A DNA stretch of 64,000 nucleotides from Diacronema lutheri (GCA_019448385.1 JAGTXO010000053.1:1-64000); one strand, 5' to 3'. Positions 9,917 to 21,186 are shown, counted from the stretch's first letter. A program made the numbers and translations. Notes: generated from the letters alone by a model not told the origin.

Positions 9917-10240
9917 CTACTGCGTCGACAAGTTGATCGGGAAGTCTTGCAGGTTGCGCTTGCTGCACGGCCGATCCGCATCCATCACACGGCTGCACGC
10001 CTCCTTGTACAGCTCCTTGGAGCGGGCGACGCCCGATTCACCGTCCGTACGGTGCCTCGTGCCACCGACGCCGATGCTCTGGAAGACGGCCTGCACGACC
10101 GCGGCGTTTGGCACGGTCGTCTCCGCTTGGCCCTCGCAGCGAGCCTGGACAGTGAGCGCGTCGTAGACGCGCACGACTGTGTGCTGCACCTCCACGACGA
10201 GCGCGCTCATACAGTCGCGCGCCTCATCGTGCACAGCGTG
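9917..10240 (-). pseudogene. Distant fragment of the Fanzor-family N-terminal region
   Basis: The minus-strand frame reads VEVQHTVVRVYDALTV, then PNAAVVQAVFQSIG, then a basic stretch ending INLSTQ. The spacing and the AVVQAVFQSIG core match NGAVRAIFSAIGW at about 30530-30570 in copy F2. The similarity is weak, and the fragment has no clear start or splice sites. I treat it as a remnant of the same family in the opposite orientation to its neighbours. Confidence 0.25.
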
Positions 10241-10390
10241 CGGCCCCGTGTTGCGCGCCGAGCCACGCCCGCCCCGTGCGCCGACGCCCGTCGTGCCGTC
10301 GCCCTTGGCGCGGCCTCGGCCGCCCGTCGTGCCACTCCCGCCCGCATCGCGCGCGCCCGCGCGCATCGCTGCGCACGTCTGGCGCTTCGC

Positions 10391-11235
10391 CGCGCGCGAC
10401 CCTTCGGCGAGCGCGGACGGCGCGATCTCGGACGGCTTTGCGACCGCCGCGCTGCGCGCGGCGTTCGCAGACGGCGCCGAGATTGCGCGGCAGCCCGCGA
10501 CGGTCGACATCGGCCGCGCGCTCGACGGGCCGACCGCCGTGGTCGCCGCGCTCGTCGCGGCGCGCACGCGCTACCGCACGGCGAGCGCGCTCGAGGGGGC
10601 GGTGGCCGCGGCGGCGGTGTGCACGGCGGCGCGCGATGCGGCCGCGCGCGCGCTGCTCGCGCGCGCTGCCGCCGGCGCGCCCGCCGTGCGCCTCGACGCG
10701 CGCGACGAGGAGCTGGCGCTCGCCGCGCACGACATCGCACGGGCGGCGATCGGCCCGCAGGGCGCGTCGGCCGCCGCATACGCGCTCGGCGCGCTCGGCG
10801 ACGCGCCGCCCTGCCTGATCAGCGGTGGGCGCGCCGCGGCGCTGCACGGCGACGTGCACGGCTGCGCCGAGGCGCTGCGCCACCGGAGCGTGCACGAGCT
10901 GCCGCCCGAGCTGCTCAGCGCTTACTACCTGGCCGTGCTCTCGGTGCGGCCGGGCACGCTGCAGCCGACGGAGCAGTAGCTCGCAGAGGTCGCGCCGCCC
11001 TCGGATTTGGGCGCCCGCGCCGCGCTCGCGCACGTGCACGCGGCCGTCGAGCGGCTCGTGGGCGCGCGGTGCTGCGCGGCGCTCGTGCGCGCCGGCGACG
11101 GGGCGCGCGGGAGCAGCGTCGCGTTCGTGCCGCCGATCGAGCTTGCGCGGACGGGGACGGCGGCGGAGCCCCTGCTCGTCGTGCTCGCCCGCTGTCCGGC
11201 GGGCGCGGGCGGCCTCTTCGTCGAGGGCGAGGGCG
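10391..11235 (+). pseudogene. Giant-family fragment F1a (matches 24370-25260)
   Basis: The translation (HVWRFAARD, VAARTRYRTASALE, DEELALAAHDIARA, LISGGRAAALHG, AYYLAVLSVRPGTLQ, PLLVVLARCPAGAGGLF) is collinear with copy F2 residues encoded at 24370-25260. An in-frame TAG at about 10978 interrupts it. The piece lies upstream of F1b, although the matching F2 segment lies downstream, so the F1 locus has been rearranged. Confidence 0.6.
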
Positions 11236-11237
11236 GC

Positions 11238-11345
11238 GTCGTGTACAACTCGCCCGTCGTCAATTCGCTCGTCCACATCCCGCTCGTTCCCGTCGTGTAC
11301 AACTCGCCCGTCGTCAACTCGCTCGTCGACACCCCGCTCGTCCCC
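11238..11345 (+). repeat. Two tandem copies of a 54-base unit
   Basis: A unit beginning GTCGTGTACAACTCGCCCGT is repeated twice with few changes, reading VVYNSPVVNSLV-x-x-PLVP in the frame of the preceding fragment. It separates F1a from F1b and may mark the rearrangement joint. Confidence 0.8.
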
Positions 11346-11439
11346 GCCCGCCGCCGCCGAGCTCGCCGTGCGGCGCGCTGCGTAGTACGCGGACGCGGAC
11401 GCCGCAGCCGAGCCCGCGGTGGCGGTGGCGCCACGCGAA

Positions 11440-12490
11440 ACCCAGCCCGCCGGCGGCGTCGCGCGCCGTGCCGACGCCTCGGCGGCGTGCGCCGCCGTCG
11501 CGGCCGAGCGTATCGCCGGCCTCGTGCCGTGGCTGCCTGGCGCGCTCGCCGTCCTGGCGTCGCGGCTGCACGCGCCGCCGACCAGCGCGGCCACCGACGA
11601 GGCGGAGGGCGCTCGTCGCGAGCTCACCGCGCTCGCCGCGACCCTCCGCGCGGCGGTGCGCACGCGCGCGCTCGCGGCGCGCCCGCCGCCCGCGCACGGC
11701 GCTGGCGCCGCGGGCGCAGCCGCGCCCGTGGGCAACGATTGCCTGCTCGCCGCCGTCCTTGCGGCGCTGCCCGCTGCGGCGGCGCGGCGCGCGTCGGCCC
11801 GCCGGGCGCGGTGCGCGTGGCGCTGGTCGAATGGCTGCTCGCCAACCCGGACGCGCACGCGCACGACGGCTGGACGGCTGAGGAGATCAACGCGCTGCGC
11901 GCGGGCGGCGCGTGCGGCCGGCCGCTGCACGCGCAGCTCGCGTGCGCGGCGCTCGCGGGCGTCTTCAAAATCGACGTCCTGCTCGCCGTCGCGCGCGGGC
12001 GCGGGGACGTCGAGTGAACGCTGCACACCGGCGGTGACGGCGGCGTGGCGGGCGCGCGCGGCCCTCGCCCGCTCGCCACCGTGTGCGCAAGGGCGGCGGC
12101 GGCCGCGCGGCGCCGGCACGGCGGCGCGCGCGGCGGCCGCGCCGAGCCCGTCGGCCATGCGACGCTGTGGGCGTGGGAGCGCGACCGCGCGGCGGACGGG
12201 CGGCCCATGGGCGCGGCGCCGCGCCAGTTCGCGCGCGGCGATGCCGTGCTCGTCGGCGCGGCACGGACGCGCCGCGCGCGCGCCTCGGCGGCGGACGCGC
12301 CCGCCGCCGCCGCCGCGGCGCCGGCGCCGGCCGCCGATGACCGCCGAGTGCTCCTCGACGCCGCCGTCCAGCGCGCGAGCCAGGCGTCGAGCGAGCTCGC
12401 AGCGAACGTGTCGGGCGGCGAGGGTCTCGTCGCGCTCGAGGCGGCGTGCTGCGCGGCGCGCTCGGGCGGCGGCGGCGCCGCCGCGGCCAC
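11440..12490 (+). pseudogene. Giant-family fragment F1b with OTU-like core
   Basis: VGNDCLLAAVLAALP (Cys codon at 11740), VRVALVEWLLAN, WTAEEINALRAGG and LACAALAGVFKIDVLLAVA match F2 22378-22660 almost residue for residue. The pattern (N-x-C-L in a helix start, R-x-x-L-V-x-W-L, then an E-I-D-I strand) recalls OTU cysteine proteases, although the usual DGNC order is altered. A frame change lies near 11790, and a stop closes the frame at 12017. The piece continues in another frame to about 12490, where it meets an inverted repeat. Confidence 0.5.
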
Positions 12491-12519
12491 GCGGCGCGCT
12501 GCCCACGCCACGCCCGCTC

Positions 12520-12945
12520 TCGCCGCGTCCGCCGTGCAGGCGCCCAAGAGCGGGGGCGCGGTCGCGACGGCGGCCGCCCAGCGCGCGCCCGCCGGCGCGG
12601 CGCGGGCCGCCCACACGAGCGCGGCGAGGAGCAGCAGGCAGCCCACCGCGCGGACCACCGTCGAGCGGCCCGCCGCGCGCGTCCTCGCCGACGCGCGCCG
12701 CGCGCCGCGCCGCCGCCGCCGCCGCGCGTCCGCCCCCGAGCCGGCAGCAGTCGTCGCGCGCGCCGCCGCCGCCGCGTTTGCTTCGGGCGTGCGCGTCGTC
12801 GCGCGCGTCGCCGCCACGCTGCGCGCCCAGCAGCTCGCCGCCCACGCGCTCGCCGCCGCGCAACTCCCCACCGCGCAGGCCGCGGCCCACGCGGCACCCG
12901 GCGGCGCCGGGCCCATCGTCCACGCGCAGCGGAGGGAGCAGGCCA
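12520..12945. repeat. Inverted copy of 20510-20960
   Basis: Read on the minus strand, GGCCTGCTCCCTC followed by GTGGACGATGGGCCCGGC and about 400 further bases match the plus strand at 20510-20960. It forms the joint between plus-strand giant-family fragments and the minus-strand ORF that begins at 15482, suggesting an inversion breakpoint. Confidence 0.65.
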
Positions 12946-15482
12946 TTGTGCGAGGTCTCGTCGAACAGAACGGGCGCGAGGTCGGTCGTCGTGAGCGCCG
13001 TGGTGATCTCGAACCCCACGCCGCACATGCGCAAGAAGCGAGCCTCGAGCAGCGTGACGGACCCCGGGTCACACCACTCTTCTTGCTGGGTGGAGCGCAT
13101 GTCGAAGATTCCCTCGATCGTGGTACGTACGTCCTCGTTGCTCGGCATGTGACCATCCGTCACCCCGAGCGCGCGCAGGTGGGTGCGCAGCGCCTCCGTC
13201 AACCCAGCGGCCCCGAGGTCCCACGGCGTGGTAATCACGATGCCCTCGACCGCCCCGTCCAAGATCGCATCGTGCTGGGCGCGCGTCTCGACCCTGAAAA
13301 AGTGCTGGAACTTTCCAGGTGCGTGGTCTTCGCGCACGAGGAGGCGACCGTGCCCTTGCAGCGCCCTCGTGTACGCCTTGCTCTGGTCGATCTCCCGAGC
13401 GAAGCGGTCGCCGCCCTCTGTGTCGAGCCCGGCCGCCGCGTATGCCGGCCACTTGCACCGCCCGGACACCTTGCACGCGGAGTAGAGCAGTGACTTTGTC
13501 TCGGGGGTCAGCGCGCTGTACGGGCACAGCGCCCCCTGGACCGTCTTCATCCACTCGGTTTTCCACTCCTTATAGGGGTTCGTGTCGATCCAGCTGCGCC
13601 CGTCGATCGTCTGGATGGCATATGGGACGCCCTCGCCGGGGTACAGCCGATACGCGAAACGGGTACCCTCCGCCCGCAGCCGCTCCATCTGGCCGACCAT
13701 CTCCTCGGTGGGGAGCACGACCGGCGGCTGGAAAGCCGCGGCCGAGAAGATCGTCATCGAAGCTGCCTCGTGCTTGGCGCCAGAGGTCGCTCGCGCGATC
13801 GCCTCCTTCGCGCGGGTGATCATCCGCGCCCGGTCCCATCCCACCTTGTACAATATGGCAGTATGCACGATCATGAACGCCGCGCGGAGCCGCAGGAAGG
13901 GCACGTTCGGAACGACCGCGCACGGCTCGACGTGCCCGCTCGACACGATGCAGAAGCGCGCGGGAGTCCGCTCCGCGCCTCGCGTGTTGGGTGGGGGCGG
14001 CTTGGGGTTCACGATGCGCAGGACGGGCCTCGAGATGTTGTTCGGCAGCGAGATGTGCAGCTCGGTGCGCCGGGCGGCGACGACGATGCGCGTGAGGAGC
14101 GCCTCGTCGCGGATGCCCACTCCTTCCTGGCCGATCTCGTCGCGCAGCGACTCGAGGTCGCGCACCACCGCCGACACGTTCTTCGCGACGAGCTTCGCGC
14201 GTTTGCGGGCATTCCGGAGCTGCTCGCGGGTCACGTTGGCCGCGGGGTCGTACGGGATCTCTGCCAACATCTCGGCCTCGCGCTCGAACCGGCGGGCGCG
14301 CTCGCGCTCGTATCTGATGAGCGGGGTGAGCACACAGTTCTTGATGCTCGCCCGGAGCGGCGCGATCGTGGGTGCTGCCTGGACCGACAAGACAACCTTC
14401 AGCGTGATCTGGCAGTCCATCGCCAGGTACGGCAGGTATATCGGCTCCCCGGGGGGGCGTGGGTATGGGTACTCCTCGGGGGACTTCCCGGCCAGCCAGC
14501 GATACACGCCACCCGTGTGATCCTCAGTAACTCCCGGCCATTTATCGAGATGCTTGTAACTCTTAAACTCGATAGAATGGCGCTCGATGATCTCTCCGGA
14601 TCCGTAGGTTTCGTACCCCTGAAGCACTCGCTCGCCTTGCCTGGTGGTGTAGTACACCGGACTCCAGCGCTCAATTCCCACGATGGAGGTGCTCCCACCA
14701 AAATTCACGAACCGCCGCCCATCCGGGTAGCCGATGGTCTTGATCGTCACCTCGACGTCGGCCCCATCCATCGGGATGCGCTCGGCGATGGGCAGGCTGT
14801 TCATATAGGTCCTGACGACCTTCCGGAGCGCCCACGGTCCCTGCCAGTTGTAGTCGGCCGGGTAGTCGCGTGCGCGGTGGTGCACCCAAGTCCACTGCGA
14901 CCGGGGTGGTCGGGCCTGGGGAGCTATGACCATGAAGCGGTCCGAACGACCCAGGAAGCGGATGGGAGCGGTCTGCGGCAAGACCACCGGCGGCATGCTC
15001 TGGGTCCTCAGCGCGGCAATGAGTCCAGCCCCGAATCCGCCCAGCGCGAAGTGGCGCAGCACCCGTTGAGCGGCCGCGACTTCGGGTCCAACGTACGGCA
15101 AGACCGACGCCGAGCCCGCGGCGGGGCCGGCGCGGGCGGGGGCGCGGGCGGGGGCGGCGCGGGCGGGGGGCGACGAGGAGGATCGCGAGCCGCCCCCGAA
15201 GACGGCGAGCATGGACGGGGCGAGGCGAGGTGCGGGGCGGGGCTGGCTGATCGGGGCAGGCGCCCAACGCGCGGGTCGGGCGCCTACGCCGCTACCGAAG
15301 AGGGAACGCATGGGCATGTCGGCACGGGCATAGAGAGCATCCTGGCGGGCGGCCGGTAGAAGGCGGGCGCGGTAGCGAACGAGGGGGAAGCTCGAGGGCG
15401 TGTTCTCATTGGCGTTGGACATGACGTCTGATGGTCGGGGTACATCCAGGCGTCGGAACTTTTTGGGCCCGAATGAACGCAC
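12946..15482 (-). CDS. Large unrecognised minus-strand ORF
   Basis: From the ATG at 15482 the frame runs for about 845 residues of well-mixed composition, unlike the Ala/Arg-rich chance frames around it. Examples are FNFGG-like, SPVYYTTRQGERVLQ, HSIEFKSYKHLDKWPG, SACKVSGRCKWPAY and EIDQSKAYTRALQG. The last contains a D-x-S-K-A-Y-T pattern that faintly recalls motif A of family B DNA polymerases of virus-like elements. That is one motif and not enough to assign a family, and no capsid or integrase is seen. The frame stays open beyond 12945 into the inverted repeat, so the true end is uncertain. I do not know its function. Confidence 0.45.
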
Positions 15483-16018
15483 GTGCGCGCGCCACCTGAC
15501 GAGGGGGGACGACCGCCGGTTCGCACTTTGGCGCGCCGAGGGGTGCCGCTCCGGTCGGTGATCGCGCGTGCGGGTGGGCGGGCGGGGGCTCCGGCGAGCG
15601 ACGCGCGTCGTGACCGGGGCGGGCGGGCGGTCGGGCGGCGGGCGGCGGCCGGCGCTTCGACCGTTCCAGGCACTTTTCGCCCTTACGCGCGTAACCCCCC
15701 CGCTTCGTCGCGCGACCGGCCGGGCGGTCCTAGTGCGCGATCGTGCGTACCTGCCAGGACGGTCCTAGTACGCGGTCGACCAGGCGGTCCCAGTGCGCGA
15801 TCGCCCGCGCGGCGGGGGGGGCCGTCCTCGTGCACGCCGTGCGGCCGCGCGTTGTGCAGCGTGGCCGAGGTAGGGGGATTCGAGCTGCGGGCGCTCGTCG
15901 ACGGTCGTAGCGGCGTCGGCGTTGGCGGTGCGGGCCTCGACTGGGTGCCCCTCTCCCCGACGACGTGGTGGCTGTCTGTAAGGGGGGGGCATGCTGGTAC
16001 CCTTTATGGGTATTTTAG

Positions 16019-16031
16019 ATACTAACGACGC
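16019..16031. repeat. Copy of the ATACTAACGACGC motif
   Basis: It is preceded by the small palindrome-like ACCCTTTATGGGTA and an AT-rich step, which is rare in this GC-rich DNA. See the copies at 5510 and 56606. Confidence 0.5.
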
Positions 16032-16100
16032 TTTCCGACGGGTCAACAGATGGGGTCAGGAAGTGCGCAGCGAGGCGCCAGGCGGAGCAGGCCAAAGGCC

Positions 16101-16207
16101 CAGGTACCTGGTACCAGGTACCTGGTACCAGGTACCTGGTACCAGGTACCTGCCTGGTACCAGGTACCTGGTACCAGGTACCTGGTACCAGGTACCTGGT
16201 ACCGGAT
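16101..16207. repeat. Tandem KpnI-site palindrome array
   Basis: About 100 bases consist almost only of AGGTACCTGGTACC units (14 bases, each made of two GGTACC palindromes), broken once by a CCTGCC step. A few more units follow at 16343-16364 and 16370-16390, beyond the hairpin. The array is self-complementary at every scale. Confidence 0.9.
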
Positions 16208-16351
16208 GCCGCAGACCCCCCGAAAACTTTATACCCTATAGAGAGTATAAAATACATTCTCACTTTTGAATTTTTTTCTAAAAGTGAGAATATAATATAA
16301 ACACTCTCTATAGGGTATAAAGTTTTCGGGGGGTCTGCGGCATCCGGTACC
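16198..16351. repeat. 154-bp hairpin, MITE-like
   Basis: Arms of 49 bases at 16198-16246 and 16303-16351 are perfect reverse complements (GGTACCGGATGCCGCAGACC to the CTATAGAGAGT step). The 56-base spacer is AT-rich and contains a second, nested inverted repeat (ATTCTCACTTT / AAAGTGAGAAT). GGTACC is present at both outer ends. A miniature inverted-repeat transposon inserted in the KpnI array is the simplest reading. The TATAAA-containing arms could also serve as a bidirectional promoter for the flanking divergent genes. Confidence 0.85.
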
Positions 16352-16792
16352 AGGTACCAGGTACTTTTCCGTATGTGACAGGTACCTGTGACATGAGTGA
16401 CGCTGGCCTGACGTGCCGGCGGTTATTCTCGCCGCTCTCTACGCGCTCGCGACCGGCCGGGCGGTCCTAGTGCGCGATCGTGCGTACCGGCCGGGCGGTC
16501 CTAGCACACGGCCGGCCCGGCGGTCCTAACGCCCCTCGAGCTCACCGCGGCGGGTGGCGGGCGGCGCCGGCGGGCGGGCGACGGCCGGCGCTTAGACCGT
16601 TCCAGGCACTTTTCGCCCTTACGAGCCCGAGTGCGGGCGCTTCGACGCCTCGGCCCACCGAGTGCCCCCCCCCCCCCCCCCCACGCGCGCTTAGACCGTT
16701 CCAGGCACTTTTCGCCCTTACGCGCTCGAGTGCGGGCGCTTCGACGCGCGACCGGCCCGGGTGCGGGGCGCTTCGACGCGCGACCGGCCTGA

Positions 16793-16830
<38 letters not shown>

Positions 16831-16875
16831 CTCCCCCGGCGCTTCGACCGTTCCAGGCACTTTCCGCCCTTACGA

Positions 16876-17492
16876 GCCCGTGTGGGGGGCGATTCGACGC
16901 GCGACCGGTCGAGTGACCCCAAGATCAGGCCGTAACACCTCGACAAACCAACGGAGAGGCAGAAAGCCCTTACGAAGACCGAGCAGAGCGCGGAATGAAG
17001 CGAAGACACTCGGAAGCTCCGAGCAGGAGGACGCCGCGAGCGGTGCGCGGACCGGGGCCACAGGCATAGAGAGCAGCGGAGGCTGTCCGCGATCGCCGCG
17101 AGGTCGGAGGGCGAGCGGAGCACGGGGACAAAGCGGTCGACTCGGGCAAGGGCGGCAGTACTAGTGAGATGCGACGCCGCGGTGGGGAAACACGGACGCG
17201 CGCGTGGCGTGCGTAACAAGCTGCGTAACAAGTTGCGATATCGCCACACGCTAGGTGCGCGCGCGCGCGTGCGCGACGCACACAGCCGTATGGGGGTATT
17301 CAAGCGAAGCGCCTGTCCGGATCGCATTGCTCCCTCTCTTGCCGACCGACCCTTTCGCCCACCCCCGCTCGGCTGTGCCATCCAACTTGCGCGTGACGCC
17401 GGCCACGTACGCCCAACCCCGACCCGTAGCGCCCTCTCCTTATTCTCCAGCCGGTCACCTCGCAGCAGGCGCGCCTTGCGACGCCCGGTGAC
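16876..17492. other. Intergenic DNA without a recognised gene
   Basis: Base composition is less extreme here than in the neighbours. I see no conserved frame, RNA gene or repeat copy in this stretch. It may hold 5' sequence of the CNOT1-like remnant. Confidence 0.4.
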
Positions 17493-18960
17493 GTGCAGGC
17501 CGTGCTAGTCGCCTCCAAGGTGCGCACGCCGCTGCCCGGCCGCCGCCCGGACGGGCTTGCTCGGAGCGCCGAGCCGCCGTCCAACCGCTCGCCGAGTGCG
17601 CACAACGCCACCTCTGCCTTCCTCGAGCACGTGCTTGGCCCTGACGTCTTCAAGGTAGTCGTCATCCAGACCTGCGCCGTCATCAACTCAGGCGGCTCGA
17701 CCGCGGTTGCGCCCAGGCCGGGCGGGCCCCGCGCGCTCAAGTTCTCGCTGCGCCTCGACCTTAAGGGTCGGGGCGTGGGTGCCCGACTCATCGCAAGCGG
17801 ATTTTCGCGACACACGCCAGTTGACCCCGCGAAGCTCGCGCGGTTGACCCCGCGAAGCTCGCGCCGCCGCCTCCGCCTCCGCGGCGCGCGCCGCCGCCCC
17901 ATCAGCAGGCGCGAGCGGCCCCTCGCGCACGGCACGGGCAAGGCCGTGCGCGAGGCTGGTGCGTGCGCCAAGGCCGTGCGCGAGAGCCTCGACTCGGGCG
18001 CGACGGACGCCGAGCGCCTCGTGTCCATTTACCGCGGCGCCGGCTCCGCCGGTGCCAACGCATTCGCGCCCCTCTATGTCAGCCTGACGGCTGCGTGGCG
18101 CGCTGCGCGTACGCCGGAGCTCATCCCGACGCTCCTCGATTTCGCGCGGCGCATCGGCCTCGACGCGCACGCGCCCGAAGCAGCGCAGCTGTGCGCGCGC
18201 ACCGGCGTGCTGCACCTCGAGTGGCTCTTCGGCCGCCGCCGCGACGTGGAGGCGCTTGCGCGCGGCGCGCTATCCGCCGTATCCCATTCGTCGCCGCGGT
18301 GTTCGACCCGTGCCGCTTCTCGCGCGTCTTCCGGCTGCCGCACCCGTGGCTCCTCGCGCTGCTCGGGCTGTTCGCCAAGCTGTGCGCGATGCCCGGGCTC
18401 TTCCGCCGCCGGCAGCTCGACATCCACGCGCTGTGCGCGGCGCGCGGCATCGCGCTGGCCACTGTGCGCGGGCGTGCGCGACGACCGACGCGGCGCGCCG
18501 CGCGGTCATTCCGCGTCTGGTCGATGCAAACAACGCGTTGCTCGTTGGCCCCGAACCGAACGCGCGCGCGCCGCTCGTCGACGTCGGACCCGCCGCCGAC
18601 GTGCGCGGCAACGACTTCTTCGTCCCGCGCCCGCCCCGCGACGAGCAAGCGAGCGCGCGCGAGATGTCGCAAGGCGTCAGGGGCGCGGGGGGCGCGAGCG
18701 GGCCTGCGTCCGCGACCAGTCGGGAGCGCACGCGCGCCGTGGCGCAGATGCGCGCGCGCACGCGGCGCCCGCGCCGTCTGCTGGCCGCTCCACCTGATCG
18801 CCGCAGCGCGCGCGCGGCAGGCGACGGGCCTACTCGCAGGGGCCGATCCAAAGCGCGACCTTGTGCCGCTCGCGCTGTGGCTCACCGAGATGCTCCGCGC
18901 GGACGCCACCCTCCGTCCGCTCTTCAGCGCGCCGCCAAACGAGCATGGCGACGTGTGCGC
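17493..18960 (+). pseudogene. CNOT1-like (CCR4-NOT scaffold) remnant
   Basis: The clearest block, near 18275-18480, reads RIPFVAAVFDPC, RFSRVFRLPHPWLLALLGLF, then RRRQLDIHALCAARGIAL. CNOT1/NOT1 proteins carry VPFVAKVLESC, S-K-V-F-x-P-P-N-P-W and LKFEIEVLCK in the same order, at the end of the CAF1-binding MIF4G region. Upstream, ERLVSIYRG, TPELIPTLLDFARRIGL and LHLEWLFGRR fit a helical repeat. The upstream and conserved blocks lie in different frames (change near 18265), and NOT1 proteins are normally above 1,500 residues, so this is a partial, probably decayed copy rather than the working host gene. Confidence 0.5.
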
Positions 18961-19091
18961 GCGCGCGCGCCCGCGGCCCGCCATCCGGCCGGCCGATCGG
19001 CATTCCGCGGCCAGTGGGGCATCGGCGCGTGCGCGCGCGCGCGCACGTGCGCGCGCGTGCGCTAGCTGCGGGCCAGCGCGTGCGCGCGGCT

Positions 19092-19132
<41 letters not shown>

Positions 19133-19308
19133 CGTCGCGCGCGCGCGCGTTCGCGCCCGCGCGATGGGCGTGCGCGCACCTGCCACACCCGCCCCCACCC
19201 CCCAGCGCGCGCGCGCGCGGACGCCCACCGCTGATGGGCTCCATGCGCGCTGCGCCCGCGCCGCGCCCGCGCCCCGCCCGCGCCGCGTTTGCGCCCGTGC
19301 CGCACAGT
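18945..19308 (+). other. Possible intron with a 37-C run
   Basis: GAC|GTGTGCGC follows a good coding-looking end (APPNEHGD), and a CCGCACAG acceptor lies at 19301-19308. The run of 37 C (19095-19131) sits inside, as in the GT8-like gene's intron. There is no homologue to confirm the joined product. Confidence 0.3.
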
Positions 19309-20509
19309 CGCGCCGCGAGCTCGACGCGCAGTCGCGCCAAGAGGAGGAGACCTTCAGGCAGATGATGCGCGCGCCCAACACGTTAGCCGATCGGTACCTC
19401 AAGGGGCAGTGCGGCTCCTTGCCGCTCCACGTGCACATCTCGTCCACGTGCTGCGCGGCCAGCTCGAGGCTGTCCATGGCGCAGCACAGTGATAGGAGGA
19501 GGATTGCGCTCGTGAGTGTGCTCGCGACTTTGCTCGCACCGCGCTCGCCGAGTTTGCGCGATGCCGCACGTGGCGCAAGCGTCGTTGGCGCCGGGCGATG
19601 CGCAAGGCAGCGCAACAGGCGCAGCGCGCGGCTGCGCCACCGGACACACGCGGCGACGCGGAGTACGCCGCTGAGCTGCACGCGCAGTACACCGCGGAAG
19701 ATGAGCGCGACCGCACAGCCAAGGGCATGGCGGACAAGGCGCGCGAGGACGCAAGGACGCGCGAGGCGGACCAAAGCGGCCCGACGGCGCTTCAGCCCGC
19801 GCCCAATTCGCCCGCAAGCCCACCGGGTCGCATTCGCTTCAGTCCGCTCGCGGACGATGGCGTGGACGAGCGGCTCGCGAAGCTGCACCACGCGGACGCG
19901 GCGCGGCGTGCGCGGCAACTGCCGGGCAACCAGCCCGCGCAGCCACCGCGCCAGCGCGCGCGCGGACCGCGGCGCACGTGGCGGCATGGCGCGCAGCCCC
20001 CGCGCGTGGCGGGGCTCGAGGACGCGAGCGACCGGGCGGCGGGCGGCACCAGGCCGTCGCGCACGACAACGCGCGCGGCGGCGGCGGCCGGCGCGGCAGG
20101 CTGCGCGGTGGCGCTCGTCGCGGCCGCGCGCGCGGCGAGCGCGGCGGGTTCGGACGCGTCGTGGGTTGCGACCGGCGGCGGTCTGCACGGCGGCGCTCGT
20201 CGTCGGGGCGGCCGCGTCCTCGCCGTGCGCGCCGCCGGCGGGCACAGGGATCGAGCGGCGGGCGCGCGCGCGCGTGGCTCGGCGGCGCGTTGTGCGGTGG
20301 TGGCCGGCCTGGCGGCCGGCGCGGCGATCTGCGCGGTGTTGCTCGTGGCGGCGGTGAACGCCGCCGTGTGCGCGGCGCCGATGGGCACGGTCTGCGCTGC
20401 TGCGGCCTGCGCGACGGCGGGCAGTGCAGCGGCGCTCCCGCTCGTGGGCGCCAGAGCGGCGCGCTCGGCGCCGGCGAGCGTGGGCGGCGCTCTGCGCGGC
20501 GGCCTGCTC
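19309..20509 (+). other. Ala/Arg-rich open frames, unassigned
   Basis: A short credible segment (RRELDAQSRQEEETFRQMM, about 19312-19370; then HAQYTAEDERDRTAKGMADK near 19680) looks like a charged coiled coil. It may belong to the preceding remnant. The remainder is Ala-rich and could be coding in several frames. No domain is recognised. Confidence 0.25.
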
Positions 20510-20960
20510 CCTCGGCTGCGTGTGGACGATGGGCCCGGCGCGCGGGGCTGCGGCCTGCGCGGTGGGGAGCTGCGCGGCGGCGAGCGCGTGGGCGGTGAGC
20601 GGCTGGGCGCGCAGCGCGGCGGTGACGCGCGCGACCGCGCGCGCGCCCGAAGCCAACGCCGCGGCGGCGGCGCGCGCGACGGCTGCTGCCGGCTCGGCGG
20701 CAGCGGCGGCGGCGGCGGTGGCGGCGGCGCGGCGCGCGGCGCGCGTCGGCGAGGACGCGCGCGGCGTGCCGCTCGACGGTGGCCCGCGCGGTGGGCTGCC
20801 TGCCGCTCCCCGTCACGCTCGTGAGCGCAGCCCGCGCGGCGCCGGCGTGCGCGCGCTGGGCGGCCGGCGTCGCGACCGCGTTCTCCCCCCTCCCCCCCCC
20901 CCCTTCTTCTTGGGCGCCTGCCGGACGCGGCGAGAGCGGGCGCGGCGCGGGCGGCGCGCC
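20510..20960. repeat. Inverted copy of 12520-12945
   Basis: The plus strand here equals the minus strand of 12520-12945 over about 400 bases with moderate divergence. One frame reads a Cys/Ala-rich hydrophobic stretch (AAACAVGSCAAASAWAVSGW) that might be a membrane segment. It lies upstream of copy F2 and may be its 5' part. Confidence 0.6.
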
Positions 20961-21186
20961 GCGCGGCCGCGGCGGCGTGCGCTGTCGGAACGCCCGCCAC
21001 CGACGGCGGTGCCTCCGACGATGGCGCCACGTCGCCGCCTGCCCACGCAGCCGGCGCGCCGCCGCCGTCGCCGCCGCCGCAGAGCCCGCACTGCGCCCGG
21101 CGGCATTCCCACGCGCGCTGCGCAGGAAGGGCGCGCGTCTGTGCGGCGGACCGCGCGCCGATCGGCGCGCCTACTACCTGGCTCGG

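Larger units (their letters stand above)
15659..16875. repeat. Four copies of a GACCGTTCCAGGCACTTT motif
   Basis: GACCGTTCCAGGCACTTT followed by (T/C)CGCCCTTACG occurs at 15659, 16595, 16694 and 16846, all on the plus strand. Between copies lie repeats of CGACCGGCCGGGCGGTCCTA (15716 onward, 16450 onward) and C runs at 16665-16682 and 16796-16827. No coding signal is seen, so this is a non-genic repeat field between two divergent genes. Confidence 0.75.

Noticed and set aside
10224-12945. Extension of the minus-strand ORF down to 10224
   Set aside because: This part is the antisense of plus-strand giant-family fragments and of an inverted repeat. Its Arg/Gly-rich composition shows it is a shadow.
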